Positions 54,811 to 62,915 of a DNA stretch of 64,000 bases are shown piece by piece. The notes under the pieces were generated by a model, which made no database searches, was not told the DNA's origin, and saw nothing but the letters and a program-made list of their open reading frames with translations. Both the position numbers and the translations under genes were made by a program. Position 1 is the stretch's first letter. Each line of letters begins with the position of its first letter. This DNA is from Calditrichia bacterium (lineage in GTDB: Bacteria > Calditrichota > Calditrichia > RBG-13-44-9 > J075), in assembly GCA_020635015.1 (NCBI GenBank), contig JACKAP010000015.1, forward strand, positions 62,001 through 126,000, in the 5' to 3' direction.

Positions 54811-56547
54811 ATGCGCTCACTCCGCCTGGCGCTGGCCCAGATCAATGTGACGGTCGGGGATATCGACGGGAATTTTAAGAAAATCGTAAAATATATCGAG
54901 CAGGCTCGGGCGCAGCAGTGCGATATCGTCGCATTTCCAGAGATGGCGCTGACCGGCTATCCGGCAGAGGACTTGCTGCTGCGCCCGGAGTTCATCGATG
55001 AGAATCTCGATTATCTCCATAAATTGCTGCCCTACAGTCAGGACATCACCATTCTGACCGGCTTCGTCGACCGCCGGGATGACATTTTCAATGCTGCGGC
55101 ACTGCTGCATCAGCAAAAACTGGCCGATGTGTATCACAAGCAGTACCTCCCCAACTACAGCGTGTTTGATGAGAACCGCTATTTCCAGGAGGGCAGCAGC
55201 CTGCCGATCTACCGCTTTAACGATATCAACATCGGGGTAAGCATTTGCGAGGATATTTGGTATCCCGGCGGGCCGGTACGCGACCAGGCGCTCTACGGCA
55301 ATGCCGAGATTATCATCAATATCTCTGCCTCGCCCTATGCCATGCACCGCTCCCGCGACCGCGCCCGGATGCTGTCGGTGCGCGCCCAGGATAACGAGGT
55401 GATCCTGGCCTACGTCAACCTGGTGGGCGGTCAGGATGAACTGATTTTCGACGGGCAGAGCCTGGTCATTTCCGAGGAGGGCCGCTTTATCGCCAAAGCA
55501 CCGGCTTTCGAGGAAACCCTGATCATCAGCGACCTGCATCCGGATAACGTCTTCAACCGCCGCCTGCACGATCCCCGGCGGCGCAAGGAAAAGCTGCTGA
55601 TTCCCCCCGGTAAGATGCTTCAGCCGGTCACCCTCTCCCGCAGCAACGGTAAGAAAAAGCCGCTGGCCGCTCCAACAATCGCTCCGGACCCGGAAGTAGC
55701 GGCGGAAGTTTACAAGGGATTGATCCTGGGAGTGCGCGATTACATCGGCAAGAACCGCTTCAAAAAAGTGCTGCTGGGGTTATCCGGAGGGGTGGATTCC
55801 ACCCTGGTGTGCGCGGTGGCGGCGGATGCGTTGGGAAAGGAAAACGTCACCGGCATCTCCATGCCCAGCGAGTTTACGAGTAAGCAAAGCCGGGAAGATG
55901 CCCGCCAACTGGCGGAGAATTTCGGCATCGAATTTCACGAAGTGCCCATCACCAGCCTTTATAAAACGTATTTGGAGAGCCTTCAACCACTCTTCGGCGA
56001 CGCACCGCCGGACATCACCGAGGAAAATATCCAGGCACGCATCCGCGGTAATATCCTGATGGCGATGTCGAACAAATTCGGAGCGATGGTGCTCACCACC
56101 GGCAACAAGAGCGAATACGCCACCGGTTACTGCACCCTCTACGGCGACATGTGCGGGGGATTTGCCGTGATCAAGGATGTGCCCAAACTGCTGGTCTACG
56201 AGCTGTGCCGTTACCGCAATCGCCAGGCCGAACATGCGATTATTCCGGAATCGATCCTCACCAAGGCGCCTTCGGCGGAACTGCGTCACGATCAGAAAGA
56301 CACCGATTCGCTGCCGCCCTACGAGATGCTTGATCCGATCCTCACTGCTTATGTGGAAGATGATCTTTCGTTTGAGGAGATTGTCAGCCAGGGATTCGAT
56401 GCGGCGATCGTCAAAAAGGTGATCCGGCTGGTGGACGTCACTGAATACAAGCGCCGCCAGAGCGCCCCCGGGATCAAGATCACCCCGCGGGCCTTCGGCA
56501 AGGACCGGCGCTTTCCGATTACCAATGGATTCCGGCATGGGCGGTAG
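54811..56547 (+). CDS. nadE: Glutamine-dependent NAD+ synthetase
   Basis: A 578-residue two-domain enzyme. The N-terminal nitrilase-type glutaminase (residues 1-270) has the Glu-Lys-Cys triad: AFPEMALTGYPAEDLL, VYHKQYLPNYSVFDENRYF and GVSICEDIWYPGGP. The C-terminal synthetase has the PP-loop LLGLSGGVDSTLVCAVAADA and TGNKSEYATGYCTLYGDMCG. It amidates nicotinic acid adenine dinucleotide to NAD+ using ATP and glutamine in the cytoplasm. GAGGAAC precedes the ATG at 54811. The domain sizes match the family and no key residues are missing. Confidence 0.97.
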   Translation: MRSLRLALAQINVTVGDIDGNFKKIVKYIEQARAQQCDIVAFPEMALTGYPAEDLLLRPEFIDENLDYLHKLLPYSQDITILTGFVDRRDDIFNAAALLHQQKLADVYHKQYLPNYSVFDENRYFQEGSSLPIYRFNDINIGVSICEDIWYPGGPVRDQALYGNAEIIINISASPYAMHRSRDRARMLSVRAQDNEVILAYVNLVGGQDELIFDGQSLVISEEGRFIAKAPAFEETLIISDLHPDNVFNRRLHDPRRRKEKLLIPPGKMLQPVTLSRSNGKKKPLAAPTIAPDPEVAAEVYKGLILGVRDYIGKNRFKKVLLGLSGGVDSTLVCAVAADALGKENVTGISMPSEFTSKQSREDARQLAENFGIEFHEVPITSLYKTYLESLQPLFGDAPPDITEENIQARIRGNILMAMSNKFGAMVLTTGNKSEYATGYCTLYGDMCGGFAVIKDVPKLLVYELCRYRNRQAEHAIIPESILTKAPSAELRHDQKDTDSLPPYEMLDPILTAYVEDDLSFEEIVSQGFDAAIVKKVIRLVDVTEYKRRQSAPGIKITPRAFGKDRRFPITNGFRHGR

Positions 56548-56556
56548 ATCCCACTA

Positions 56557-56740
56557 TAATTGCACACAGATTACGCAGATTGGACAGATTTACACAGATA
56601 AGACACTGTTAAATTGCTACATTGCTAAATGGTTCAAAGAACAGATGGCATAGATATCGAATAACAATTTAACAATGTCATAATTCATTAAATCTTTATC
56701 TGCGAAAATCTGTCCCATCTGCGGAATCTGCGTGCAATTA
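56557..56740. repeat. Nested inverted-repeat island (ACACAGATT outer arms)
   Basis: Outer arms 56557-56600 (TAATTGCACACAGATTACGC then CAGATTTACACAGATA) and 56697-56740 (TATCTGCGAAAATCTGTCCC then ATCTGCGTGCAATTA) pair imperfectly. Inside, GTTAAATTGCTACATTGCTAAAT (56608 on) is partly matched by AACAATTTAACAATG (56662 on). It occupies the gap between the convergent nadE and phzF genes and may terminate both. Confidence 0.87.
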
Positions 56741-56744
56741 AGAC

Positions 56745-57635
56745 TCAGACCAATTCTCCCCGCGCGACCAGGATCGCCCGGCCGCCCACCTGCACGGTCA
56801 CCCGACTGTCGCTTTCGTTTGCCCGCAGCAGCAGCAAGGAGGGACGGCCGATCTCGTAACCTTGCTCCACCCGGGTCTCGATCTGCGGCTGGCCCCAATA
56901 GTGATGATGCGCCAGGTAGCCGGCCAGGCAGCCGTTGGCGCTGCCGGTGGCGGGATCTTCCGGCACCCCGTAATAATCGACGAACACCCGCACATGAAGC
57001 TGATTTTCCGGGTGCACCGTCTCCGGGGCAAAGATCAGGATCGCTTTCGAGGCAATCTTCTCTACCAATTCAAAGTAGATGCTGCGCCGGATTCGCGCCC
57101 GCCGCACCGCATCCAGCGATTTCAGGGGCACAATCATCGCCGGTACTCCGGTGGAAACTTCCTGGATGGGGAAGCGCGGATCGATATCGCTCACATCGAG
57201 ATGAAGCATGTGGCTGATCTGTCCGGCGTTGTACCGGGGACCAAATTCCGGGGGCATTTGGGTCATCCACAATTCCGCCAGCCGATCTCCCTCGTAATTG
57301 AATTTCACCGGGATCTGCCCCACCTCCAGATTGAGATTGACGACGCCGGCCTTCTCCCGAAGCATTTCCTGCTGGATAATAAAAGCGGTGCCCAGGGTTG
57401 GATGTCCCGCAAAAGGCAGCTCGTCTTCCGGCGTAAAGATACGAACCCGGTAACCGCCGTTCTCCGGCTGTTCGGAAACGATGAAGGTGGTTTCCGAATA
57501 ATTCATCTCCTTGGCGATCTGCTGCATCTGCCGGTCGCTGAAATGCCCCGCCCCCCGCACCACCGCCAGTTGGTTGCCCTCGTATTTATTCTCGGCGAAG
57601 ACATCGACGATGTAGAGTTGTGGATTGTTCATCAT
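56745..57635 (-). CDS. PhzF family isomerase-like protein
   Basis: A 296-residue protein with the duplicated diaminopimelate-epimerase-like fold of PhzF: LYIVDVFAENKYEGNQLAVV at the start, the active-site Glu in EMNYSETTFI, LPFAGHPTLGTAFIIQQ, and DYYGVPEDPATGSANGCLAGYLAHH in the second half. These proteins isomerise small hydroxy/amino acids; the physiological substrate of most is unknown. AAGGGGGT lies before the ATG pair at 57635. The stop is 4 bp from the repeat island. It is a single-gene unit between convergent nadE and the SDR gene. Confidence 0.93.
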   Translation of the reverse strand: MMNNPQLYIVDVFAENKYEGNQLAVVRGAGHFSDRQMQQIAKEMNYSETTFIVSEQPENGGYRVRIFTPEDELPFAGHPTLGTAFIIQQEMLREKAGVVNLNLEVGQIPVKFNYEGDRLAELWMTQMPPEFGPRYNAGQISHMLHLDVSDIDPRFPIQEVSTGVPAMIVPLKSLDAVRRARIRRSIYFELVEKIASKAILIFAPETVHPENQLHVRVFVDYYGVPEDPATGSANGCLAGYLAHHHYWGQPQIETRVEQGYEIGRPSLLLLRANESDSRVTVQVGGRAILVARGELV

Positions 57636-57711
57636 GAGACCCCCTTGGTAAATGTTATTTCAAAATATAAGAGGGAAGTTACGACCTGATGCGAAAAGAA
57701 TCAAGCGGGGG

Positions 57712-58434
57712 TTAAGCCGGCAGCCGCAAATACAGCCACTCCGGCATCGCCTTGATCAGCCAGCCGATCAGCCGCCAGCGCCGGGTGATGTAGGCGTGGC
57801 GTTTCCGTTTGATGATCGCCTGGTAGATCTGTTCGGCGGCGGTCTCCACGCTGCACATCCAGAACAGTCCCTTGCGGCCTTCGGTCATCTCGGTCGCCAC
57901 ATACCCGGGCTTGATGTCGGTGACGGTAATATTCAAGCCGGTGCGGATCGAGCGCTGGCGCAGGGCTTGCATGTAGGTGGAGATGAACGCCTTGGAAGCG
58001 GAATACGCCCCGGCCCGGCCCAGGCCGATCAATCCCGCCACTGAGGAGATGCCCACCAGATGCCCTCCTCCCCGGGCCTTGAAATGATCCACCGCCACCT
58101 GGCTGGCGGCCACGAAGCCGCGTACGTTGACATCGATGACCTGCTTTTCGGTTTCCCAATCGTGTTGGTTTTTGCTGCCCACCCCGGCGTTGAGAATCAC
58201 CAGTTCAACATCACTCATGTCGGCCAACAGCCCCTGAAACGCTTGCCGTGCCGCTGCAGTATCCGCCACATCCATCACGCAGATGTGGCTGGCGGTGGGC
58301 AGGCTCTCTTTTATGTCCTTCAACAGCGCTTCCCGCCGCCCGGTCAGCCCCAGTTCGTATCCCTCCCGGGAAAGTTTCTCCGCCAACGCCCGGCCGATCC
58401 CGGAAGTGGCGCCGATGATAATGGCTTTTTTCAT
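57712..58434 (-). CDS. Short-chain dehydrogenase/reductase (SDR)
   Basis: A 240-residue classical SDR. Cofactor loop IIGATSGIGRALAEKL is at the N-terminus, CVMDVAD (acidic strand) and VILNAGVG follow, and the catalytic triad is intact (GISSVAGLIGLGRAGAYSAS with Tyr and Lys in YSASKAF). The C-terminal PEWLYLRLP extension is membrane-proximal in related proteins. It should reduce or oxidise a carbonyl/alcohol with NAD(P)H. The start codon follows directly on an AACTGAC heptamer array with no Shine-Dalgarno sequence. Substrate unknown. Confidence 0.92.
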   Translation of the reverse strand: MKKAIIIGATSGIGRALAEKLSREGYELGLTGRREALLKDIKESLPTASHICVMDVADTAAARQAFQGLLADMSDVELVILNAGVGSKNQHDWETEKQVIDVNVRGFVAASQVAVDHFKARGGGHLVGISSVAGLIGLGRAGAYSASKAFISTYMQALRQRSIRTGLNITVTDIKPGYVATEMTEGRKGLFWMCSVETAAEQIYQAIIKRKRHAYITRRWRLIGWLIKAMPEWLYLRLPA

Positions 58435-58435
58435 G

Positions 58436-58654
58436 TCAGTTCTCAGTTGTCAGTTTTCAGTTGTCAGTTGTAGGGTCGAGTCGCGACTCGACCATGCACT
58501 CGCCATAATTCCATTCTTTCACCCTGCGAGCAGTGCCAAGTTTTATTGCATGAGGAGAGTCTGTACCATGCCCCATGCGCCTTGCCCCATGCAAAAGTTC
58601 TCGCATTACACAGCCCTCAGTATGAGCACTCCCATCAACCCATTAACTCATTCA
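58436..58654. repeat. Repeat island: AACTGAC heptamers, 20-bp palindrome, CATGCCCCATGC element, CCCATCAA words
   Basis: On the minus strand, a degenerate AACTGAC/AACTGAAA heptamer array (58436-58471) runs into the SDR start codon. A perfect 20-bp palindrome, GGTCGAGTCGCGACTCGACC, lies at 58474-58493. Then comes a copy of the composite element (ACCATGCCCCATGCGCC, AAAAGTTCTCGCATTACACAG, CCTCAGTATGAGCAC; 58565-58629) and CCATCAACCCATTAACTC words up to the 3' end of the amidohydrolase gene. Confidence 0.85.
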
Positions 58655-60394
58655 TCATTCCTTCTGATACGCCACCTTCCCCCCAACAATCGTATAAACC
58701 ACCTCAGTACCGGGAATCTCCTCCGGCGGGACGGACATAATATCGCGGGAGAGCACGGTAATGTCGGCCAGCTTGCCCGGAGTCAGCGAACCTTTGATAT
58801 CTTCCTCGAAAGCCGCGTAGGCGGCATTGACGGTATAGGTGCGCAGGGCTTCTTCACGGGTCATCACCTGGCCGGGATAGAACTGCCGGCCGTCGCTCAT
58901 CCGGCGGGTGACGCTGCTGTAGAAGTTGGCCAGCGGATCGACATCTTCCACCGGGGCGTCGGTGCCGTTGGCAATCACCACTCCGTTTTCCAGCAGTTTG
59001 CGCCAGACGTAAGCCCCGGCTTCCGCCCGGGCGTCGCCGATCCGCTTCGGCACCCAGGGACCGTCGGAAGTGCAGTGCACGCCCTGCATCGAGGCGATGA
59101 GATCCAGTTCGGCAAAGCGGGGAATATCGGCCGGATCGAGATGTTGGGCATGCTCGATACGCCAGCGCAAGCCGCTCTGCTCCGGATGCGCCCGGAATAC
59201 TTCCGCATAGATATCGAGCATCTCCCGGTTGCCGCGGTCGCCGATGGCGTGCACGCAGAGCTGCAGTTGGTAATCCATGGCCAGTTCCGCCGTGGCCCGC
59301 AGCTCCTCCAGCGGCACGGTGTTCAGTCCGGAGGTGTGGGGTTGGTCGCTGTAGGGCGCCAGCAGCCAGGCCCCGCGTGATCCCAGGGCACCGTCAATAT
59401 ACTGCTTGATCGCCCGCACCGTCAGGAAATGATTTCCGCCCACATTAATCATGCGGTACTCCTTACCCCGCTGGCGGATCCGCTCCAGGGAGTCGCCGAT
59501 CATGATCCAAAAACGAACCCTCAGCGCTCCGCTATCCGCCAATTCCTTGAAAAGGTCGATGGTCTCGAAGGTCGATCCGGCATCCTGGAAGCTGGTGATC
59601 CCCTTGCGCAAGCATTCATCCTCTGCCTCGCGAATCATACGGAGTTCCTCCGCTTTGACCGCTTCCGGGGAGCGATCCCGGTCGAATGTCGCTTTCGCCG
59701 CCGAGATCAGGTCTTCGGCATTTTCCAGGAATACACCGACCGCCTCGCCCTGTGCATCGCGTACAATCACCCCGCCGGGTGGATCGGGCGTCTCCCGGAT
59801 AACCCCGGCCAGTTCCATTGCCCGGGCATTGGCATAGGCCGCATGGCCGTTGGCGCTGCGCAGCCATACCGGGTGATCCGGCGCCGCGGCACTGAGATCG
59901 TGATGGTAGGGAAACCCCTGTACCGTGGGCACATCCAGATCTTCCCATTTTTCCTGATGCCATCCCCGCCCGAAGATCCAACTGCCGGGAGGCTGGTTTG
60001 CCGCCGCTTCCCGCACCAGCGCCACCATCTCCTCCCAGCTGCGGATGTGGCTCAGATCGAGCGACATCTTGAGCATCCCCAGTTTACGGGCATGGGCATG
60101 GCTTTCGATAAAGCCGGGAATGGCCAGCCGACCCTGCAGGTCGATCACCCGGGTGTTTTGGCCGATGGAAGCGGCAATTTCCTCCACACTGCCCACCGCC
60201 GAGATCCGCCCGTCGCGTACCGCCAGAGCGGCGGCTTCGGGGAGGGTTTCATCGACCGTGATGATTTTTCCGTTGGTCAGCACCAGATCGGCTCCGGTGG
60301 GCTGGTCGGCGCAACCGCTTAGTCCGATCCACAGGACGGTTGACATGAGAAACAATTTCAGCGGGTGAGAACAGACTCGCATAGATTTTTTCAT
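58655..60394 (-). CDS. Lipoprotein amidohydrolase, YtcJ-like
   Basis: From the ATG at 60394 (a TTG two codons earlier is less likely) the protein is 579 residues. A lipoprotein signal is clear: FLMSTVLWIGLSGCADQP, with the lipobox LSGC. The amidohydrolase-3 fold follows: DLVLTNGKIITVDETLPEAA, AIPGFIESHAHARKLG (HxH metal site), RGWHQEKW, TVRAIKQYIDGALGSRGAWL (Lys), LCVHAIGDRGNREML and WRIEHAQHL (His), and VANGTDAPVEDVDPL-like strand 8 (Asp). It is predicted to be anchored in the envelope and to hydrolyse amide or ester bonds of unknown substrates. It diverges from csaA across a 330-bp gap with a large hairpin. Confidence 0.92.
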   Translation of the reverse strand: MKKSMRVCSHPLKLFLMSTVLWIGLSGCADQPTGADLVLTNGKIITVDETLPEAAALAVRDGRISAVGSVEEIAASIGQNTRVIDLQGRLAIPGFIESHAHARKLGMLKMSLDLSHIRSWEEMVALVREAAANQPPGSWIFGRGWHQEKWEDLDVPTVQGFPYHHDLSAAAPDHPVWLRSANGHAAYANARAMELAGVIRETPDPPGGVIVRDAQGEAVGVFLENAEDLISAAKATFDRDRSPEAVKAEELRMIREAEDECLRKGITSFQDAGSTFETIDLFKELADSGALRVRFWIMIGDSLERIRQRGKEYRMINVGGNHFLTVRAIKQYIDGALGSRGAWLLAPYSDQPHTSGLNTVPLEELRATAELAMDYQLQLCVHAIGDRGNREMLDIYAEVFRAHPEQSGLRWRIEHAQHLDPADIPRFAELDLIASMQGVHCTSDGPWVPKRIGDARAEAGAYVWRKLLENGVVIANGTDAPVEDVDPLANFYSSVTRRMSDGRQFYPGQVMTREEALRTYTVNAAYAAFEEDIKGSLTPGKLADITVLSRDIMSVPPEEIPGTEVVYTIVGGKVAYQKE

Positions 60395-60471
60395 AAGCAA
60401 TACCTTGAAAAAGTTAAACTTAATTGCACACTGTTACGCCTTTGGCATAAAAAAACAGCTCTCTATGAAGG

Positions 60472-60529
60472 TAACAGCCGCTGCCGCCGGAATGACAGCA
60501 GTCCGTCATTCCGGCGGCAGCGGCTGTTA
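60472..60529. repeat. 25-bp perfect-stem hairpin between divergent genes
   Basis: An arm running 60472-60496 (key words AACAGCCGCTGCCGCC, GGAATGAC) is repeated exactly inverted at 60505-60529 with an 8-base loop, AGCAGTCC. The stem is GC-rich. A second short inverted repeat, GGGAGA/TCTCCC, lies at about 60542-60567. The rest of the 60395-60724 gap shows no gene. It could insulate the divergent promoters or be a mobile palindromic repeat. Confidence 0.88.
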
Positions 60530-60724
60530 AGATACCCAAAATGGGAGAGCTTTGCAAAAAAATCTCCCCCCAAAAGAATGGATGCTTGCGCTTCGGCGAT
60601 AGATGTCTTATTTTACAGCGATCTAGGAAAAATGCGACGATGTGCTGCATAATCACAGCCATTTCGAATTATCGCTGCGGATCGGAAACTGAGGTTGCGG
60701 TAGCAGGCAAGGCTGGAACAGTGA

Positions 60725-61063
60725 ATGAAGAATTTAATCGACATCGAAGATTTTTTGAAAATAAACATTTCCACCGGTACCATCATTGACGCCCAATTAA
60801 ACCCCCGGGCTCGCAAACCCGCCTATACGTTAATCATCGATTTCGGTGAACAAGGGATCAAGACGAGTTCTGCCCAACTCACGGAGAATTATACCGCCGA
60901 GGATCTGCGCCAGCGGCAGGTCATCGCGGTGATGAATTTTCCGCCCCGGCGGGTGGCAGGGGTGCAATCGGAAGTGCTGGTGCTGGCGGCAGTTAGCCCG
61001 GAGCGCGGCGCCATATTGCTGACCCCGGCTTCTCCGGTCGAAAATGGTATTTCGATCCGTTGA
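60725..61063 (+). CDS. csaA: CsaA-like tRNA-binding-domain chaperone
   Basis: A 112-residue single OB-fold tRNA-binding domain, the standard CsaA size. Matches include IDIEDFLKINISTGTIIDAQ, PRARKPAYTLIIDFGEQGIK, SSAQLTENY, and the dimer segment RQVIAVMNFPPRRVAGVQSE followed by VLVLAA. CsaA is a dimeric export-related chaperone that binds tRNA-like structures. The ATG at 60725 has no strong Shine-Dalgarno sequence. It is 81 bp upstream of the DEAD-box helicase on the same strand, so the two may be cotranscribed. Confidence 0.93.
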   Translation: MKNLIDIEDFLKINISTGTIIDAQLNPRARKPAYTLIIDFGEQGIKTSSAQLTENYTAEDLRQRQVIAVMNFPPRRVAGVQSEVLVLAAVSPERGAILLTPASPVENGISIR

Positions 61064-61144
61064 GATCCTGCTGCCGGCAAATAAATCCTATCCCGGGAAT
61101 GCATGGGCTGATTCCCGGATAAACATCCTGGAAGGAGAATCATT

Positions 61145-62914
61145 TTGTTTAACAAGCTAATCAAATTTGTACGCACAGTGCTGAATGTTGACAAGTCGGA
61201 TGAGAAACCTCGTTCAGTAGACCCACGCAAACAACCCCGGAAACCCTCCCCCAGGCGGCGGCCGGAGCAGAATGAGACATCTACCGCCAGCGCATCCCGC
61301 GATCAGGAGCGGCGCAGCCGTAAACGCCGTCCTGCGCGCAATCGCGACCAGGATAAACCGGAAAAACCGGCGAAAGCGAAAACGGCAAAAGAATGGCATA
61401 TCAGCGAATTCAAGGTGCCGCCGGCAGAAGGGAAAAAACGCTTTCACGATCTGAATCTACCCGACTCAATCATGCATGCCATTGCTGATCAGGGATTTCA
61501 ATACTGCACCCCTATCCAGGCGGAGATTCTGGAGAGCACCCTTGCCGGCCGGGATGCCAGCGGCCAGGCCCAGACCGGCACCGGTAAAACCGCCGCCTTC
61601 CTGATCACCATCTTCACCCGCCTCCTGCGCGACCCCGTTCAGGGCAAGCGGGAGCGCGGCAAGCCCCGGGCGCTGATCCTGGCCCCTACCCGCGAGCTGG
61701 TGCTGCAGATTGCCAAGGATGCCGAAGGGCTCGGCAAATATACCGACCTGCGCATCCAGACGATCTTCGGGGGGATGGACTACCGCAAGCAAAAAACCCA
61801 GGTAGAAGAACGGGTGGCCGATGTCATCGTTGCCACCCCCGGGCGGCTGCTCGACTTCCTCGGCCAGCGCATCCTGAAGCTGGATGAGGTGGAAATTATG
61901 GTGATCGATGAAGCCGACCGGATGCTGGATATGGGTTTCATCCCCGACGTACGCAAAATTATCCGCCAGACGCCCCCCAAGGAAAAACGTCAGACCCTCT
62001 TCTTCAGCGCCACCCTGACCGACGACGTGGAACGCCTCTCCCAAAGCTGGACCCGCGAAGCGGTGATTGTCGAAATCGAACCGGAGCGGGTGGCCGCCGA
62101 GTCGGTGGAGCAGGTGGTCTACATTGTTACCACCGACAAGAAGTTTGCCCTGCTCTACAACATCATTACCCGGCGCAACCTGGAGCGGGTGCTGATCTTC
62201 TGCAACCGCCGCGACGAGACCCGCAAGCTGACCAATAAGCTGCGCCGCTATAATATCGGCTGTGAAATTCTTTCCGGGGATATTCCCCAGCGTAAGCGAG
62301 TGCGCACCCTGGACGATTTCAAAGCAGGGAAAATCCGGGTGCTGGTGGCCACCGACGTGGCCGGGCGGGGAATCCACATCGAAGACATGGACCATGTGAT
62401 CAACTACACCCTGCCAAGCGATCCGGAAGATTATGTGCACCGCATCGGGCGCACCGGCCGGGCCGGGGCCAGCGGCACTTCGATCAGCTTTGCCTGCGAA
62501 GAGGGCGGCTTCCAGTTGCCGGCGATCATCGATTTTCTGGGCCATGAGCTGCCCTGCACCCAGCCGGAGGAAGAGTGGCTGAAGATCGGACCGCCTCCCC
62601 CCCTCTCCGAGAACGACCAGGAGCAGATTGCCGACCCGCGTGACCGCTCCCGCAGCGGCGGGCGTTCCGGACGCTCCCGTTCCGGGGGAAGACATTCGGG
62701 AAGCGGCGGGCGTTCCAGGAGTGGCCGCTCCGGCGGCGGCAGCTCACACCGAAGCAGCAGTAGTGAGCAAACGGGTGATCAACCCGCTGCTGCCAGCGCT
62801 CCGGCCGAGAGCGGCAAAGCCGAAAAGCCGGACGCAGCAGATAAACCGAAAAAAAGCCGCCGCCCGCGGCGCAAGCGCAAGAAGTCTGAGAACAATCCGG
62901 AAGAGAGCAAATAA
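61145..62914 (+). CDS. DEAD-box RNA helicase (RhlB/RhlE-like)
   Basis: A 589-residue helicase starting with TTG at 61145, with GGAAGGAG at good spacing. A basic N-terminal tail of about 100 residues precedes the core. Motifs: Q FQYCTPIQAEIL, I AQTGTGKTAAF, Ia APTRELVLQI, II VIDEADRMLDMGF, III FFSATLTDD, IV VLIFCNRRDET, V VATDVAGRGIHIEDMDHVIN and VI HRIGRTGRAGASG. The C-terminal 90 residues are Ser/Gly/Arg rich (RSRSGGRSGRSRSGGRHSGS) then Lys/Arg rich, a nonspecific RNA-binding tail. It remodels RNA in the degradosome or ribosome assembly. It ends 1 bp from the convergent DUF4846 gene. Confidence 0.95.
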   Translation: MFNKLIKFVRTVLNVDKSDEKPRSVDPRKQPRKPSPRRRPEQNETSTASASRDQERRSRKRRPARNRDQDKPEKPAKAKTAKEWHISEFKVPPAEGKKRFHDLNLPDSIMHAIADQGFQYCTPIQAEILESTLAGRDASGQAQTGTGKTAAFLITIFTRLLRDPVQGKRERGKPRALILAPTRELVLQIAKDAEGLGKYTDLRIQTIFGGMDYRKQKTQVEERVADVIVATPGRLLDFLGQRILKLDEVEIMVIDEADRMLDMGFIPDVRKIIRQTPPKEKRQTLFFSATLTDDVERLSQSWTREAVIVEIEPERVAAESVEQVVYIVTTDKKFALLYNIITRRNLERVLIFCNRRDETRKLTNKLRRYNIGCEILSGDIPQRKRVRTLDDFKAGKIRVLVATDVAGRGIHIEDMDHVINYTLPSDPEDYVHRIGRTGRAGASGTSISFACEEGGFQLPAIIDFLGHELPCTQPEEEWLKIGPPPPLSENDQEQIADPRDRSRSGGRSGRSRSGGRHSGSGGRSRSGRSGGGSSHRSSSSEQTGDQPAAASAPAESGKAEKPDAADKPKKSRRPRRKRKKSENNPEESK

Positions 62915-62915
62915 C

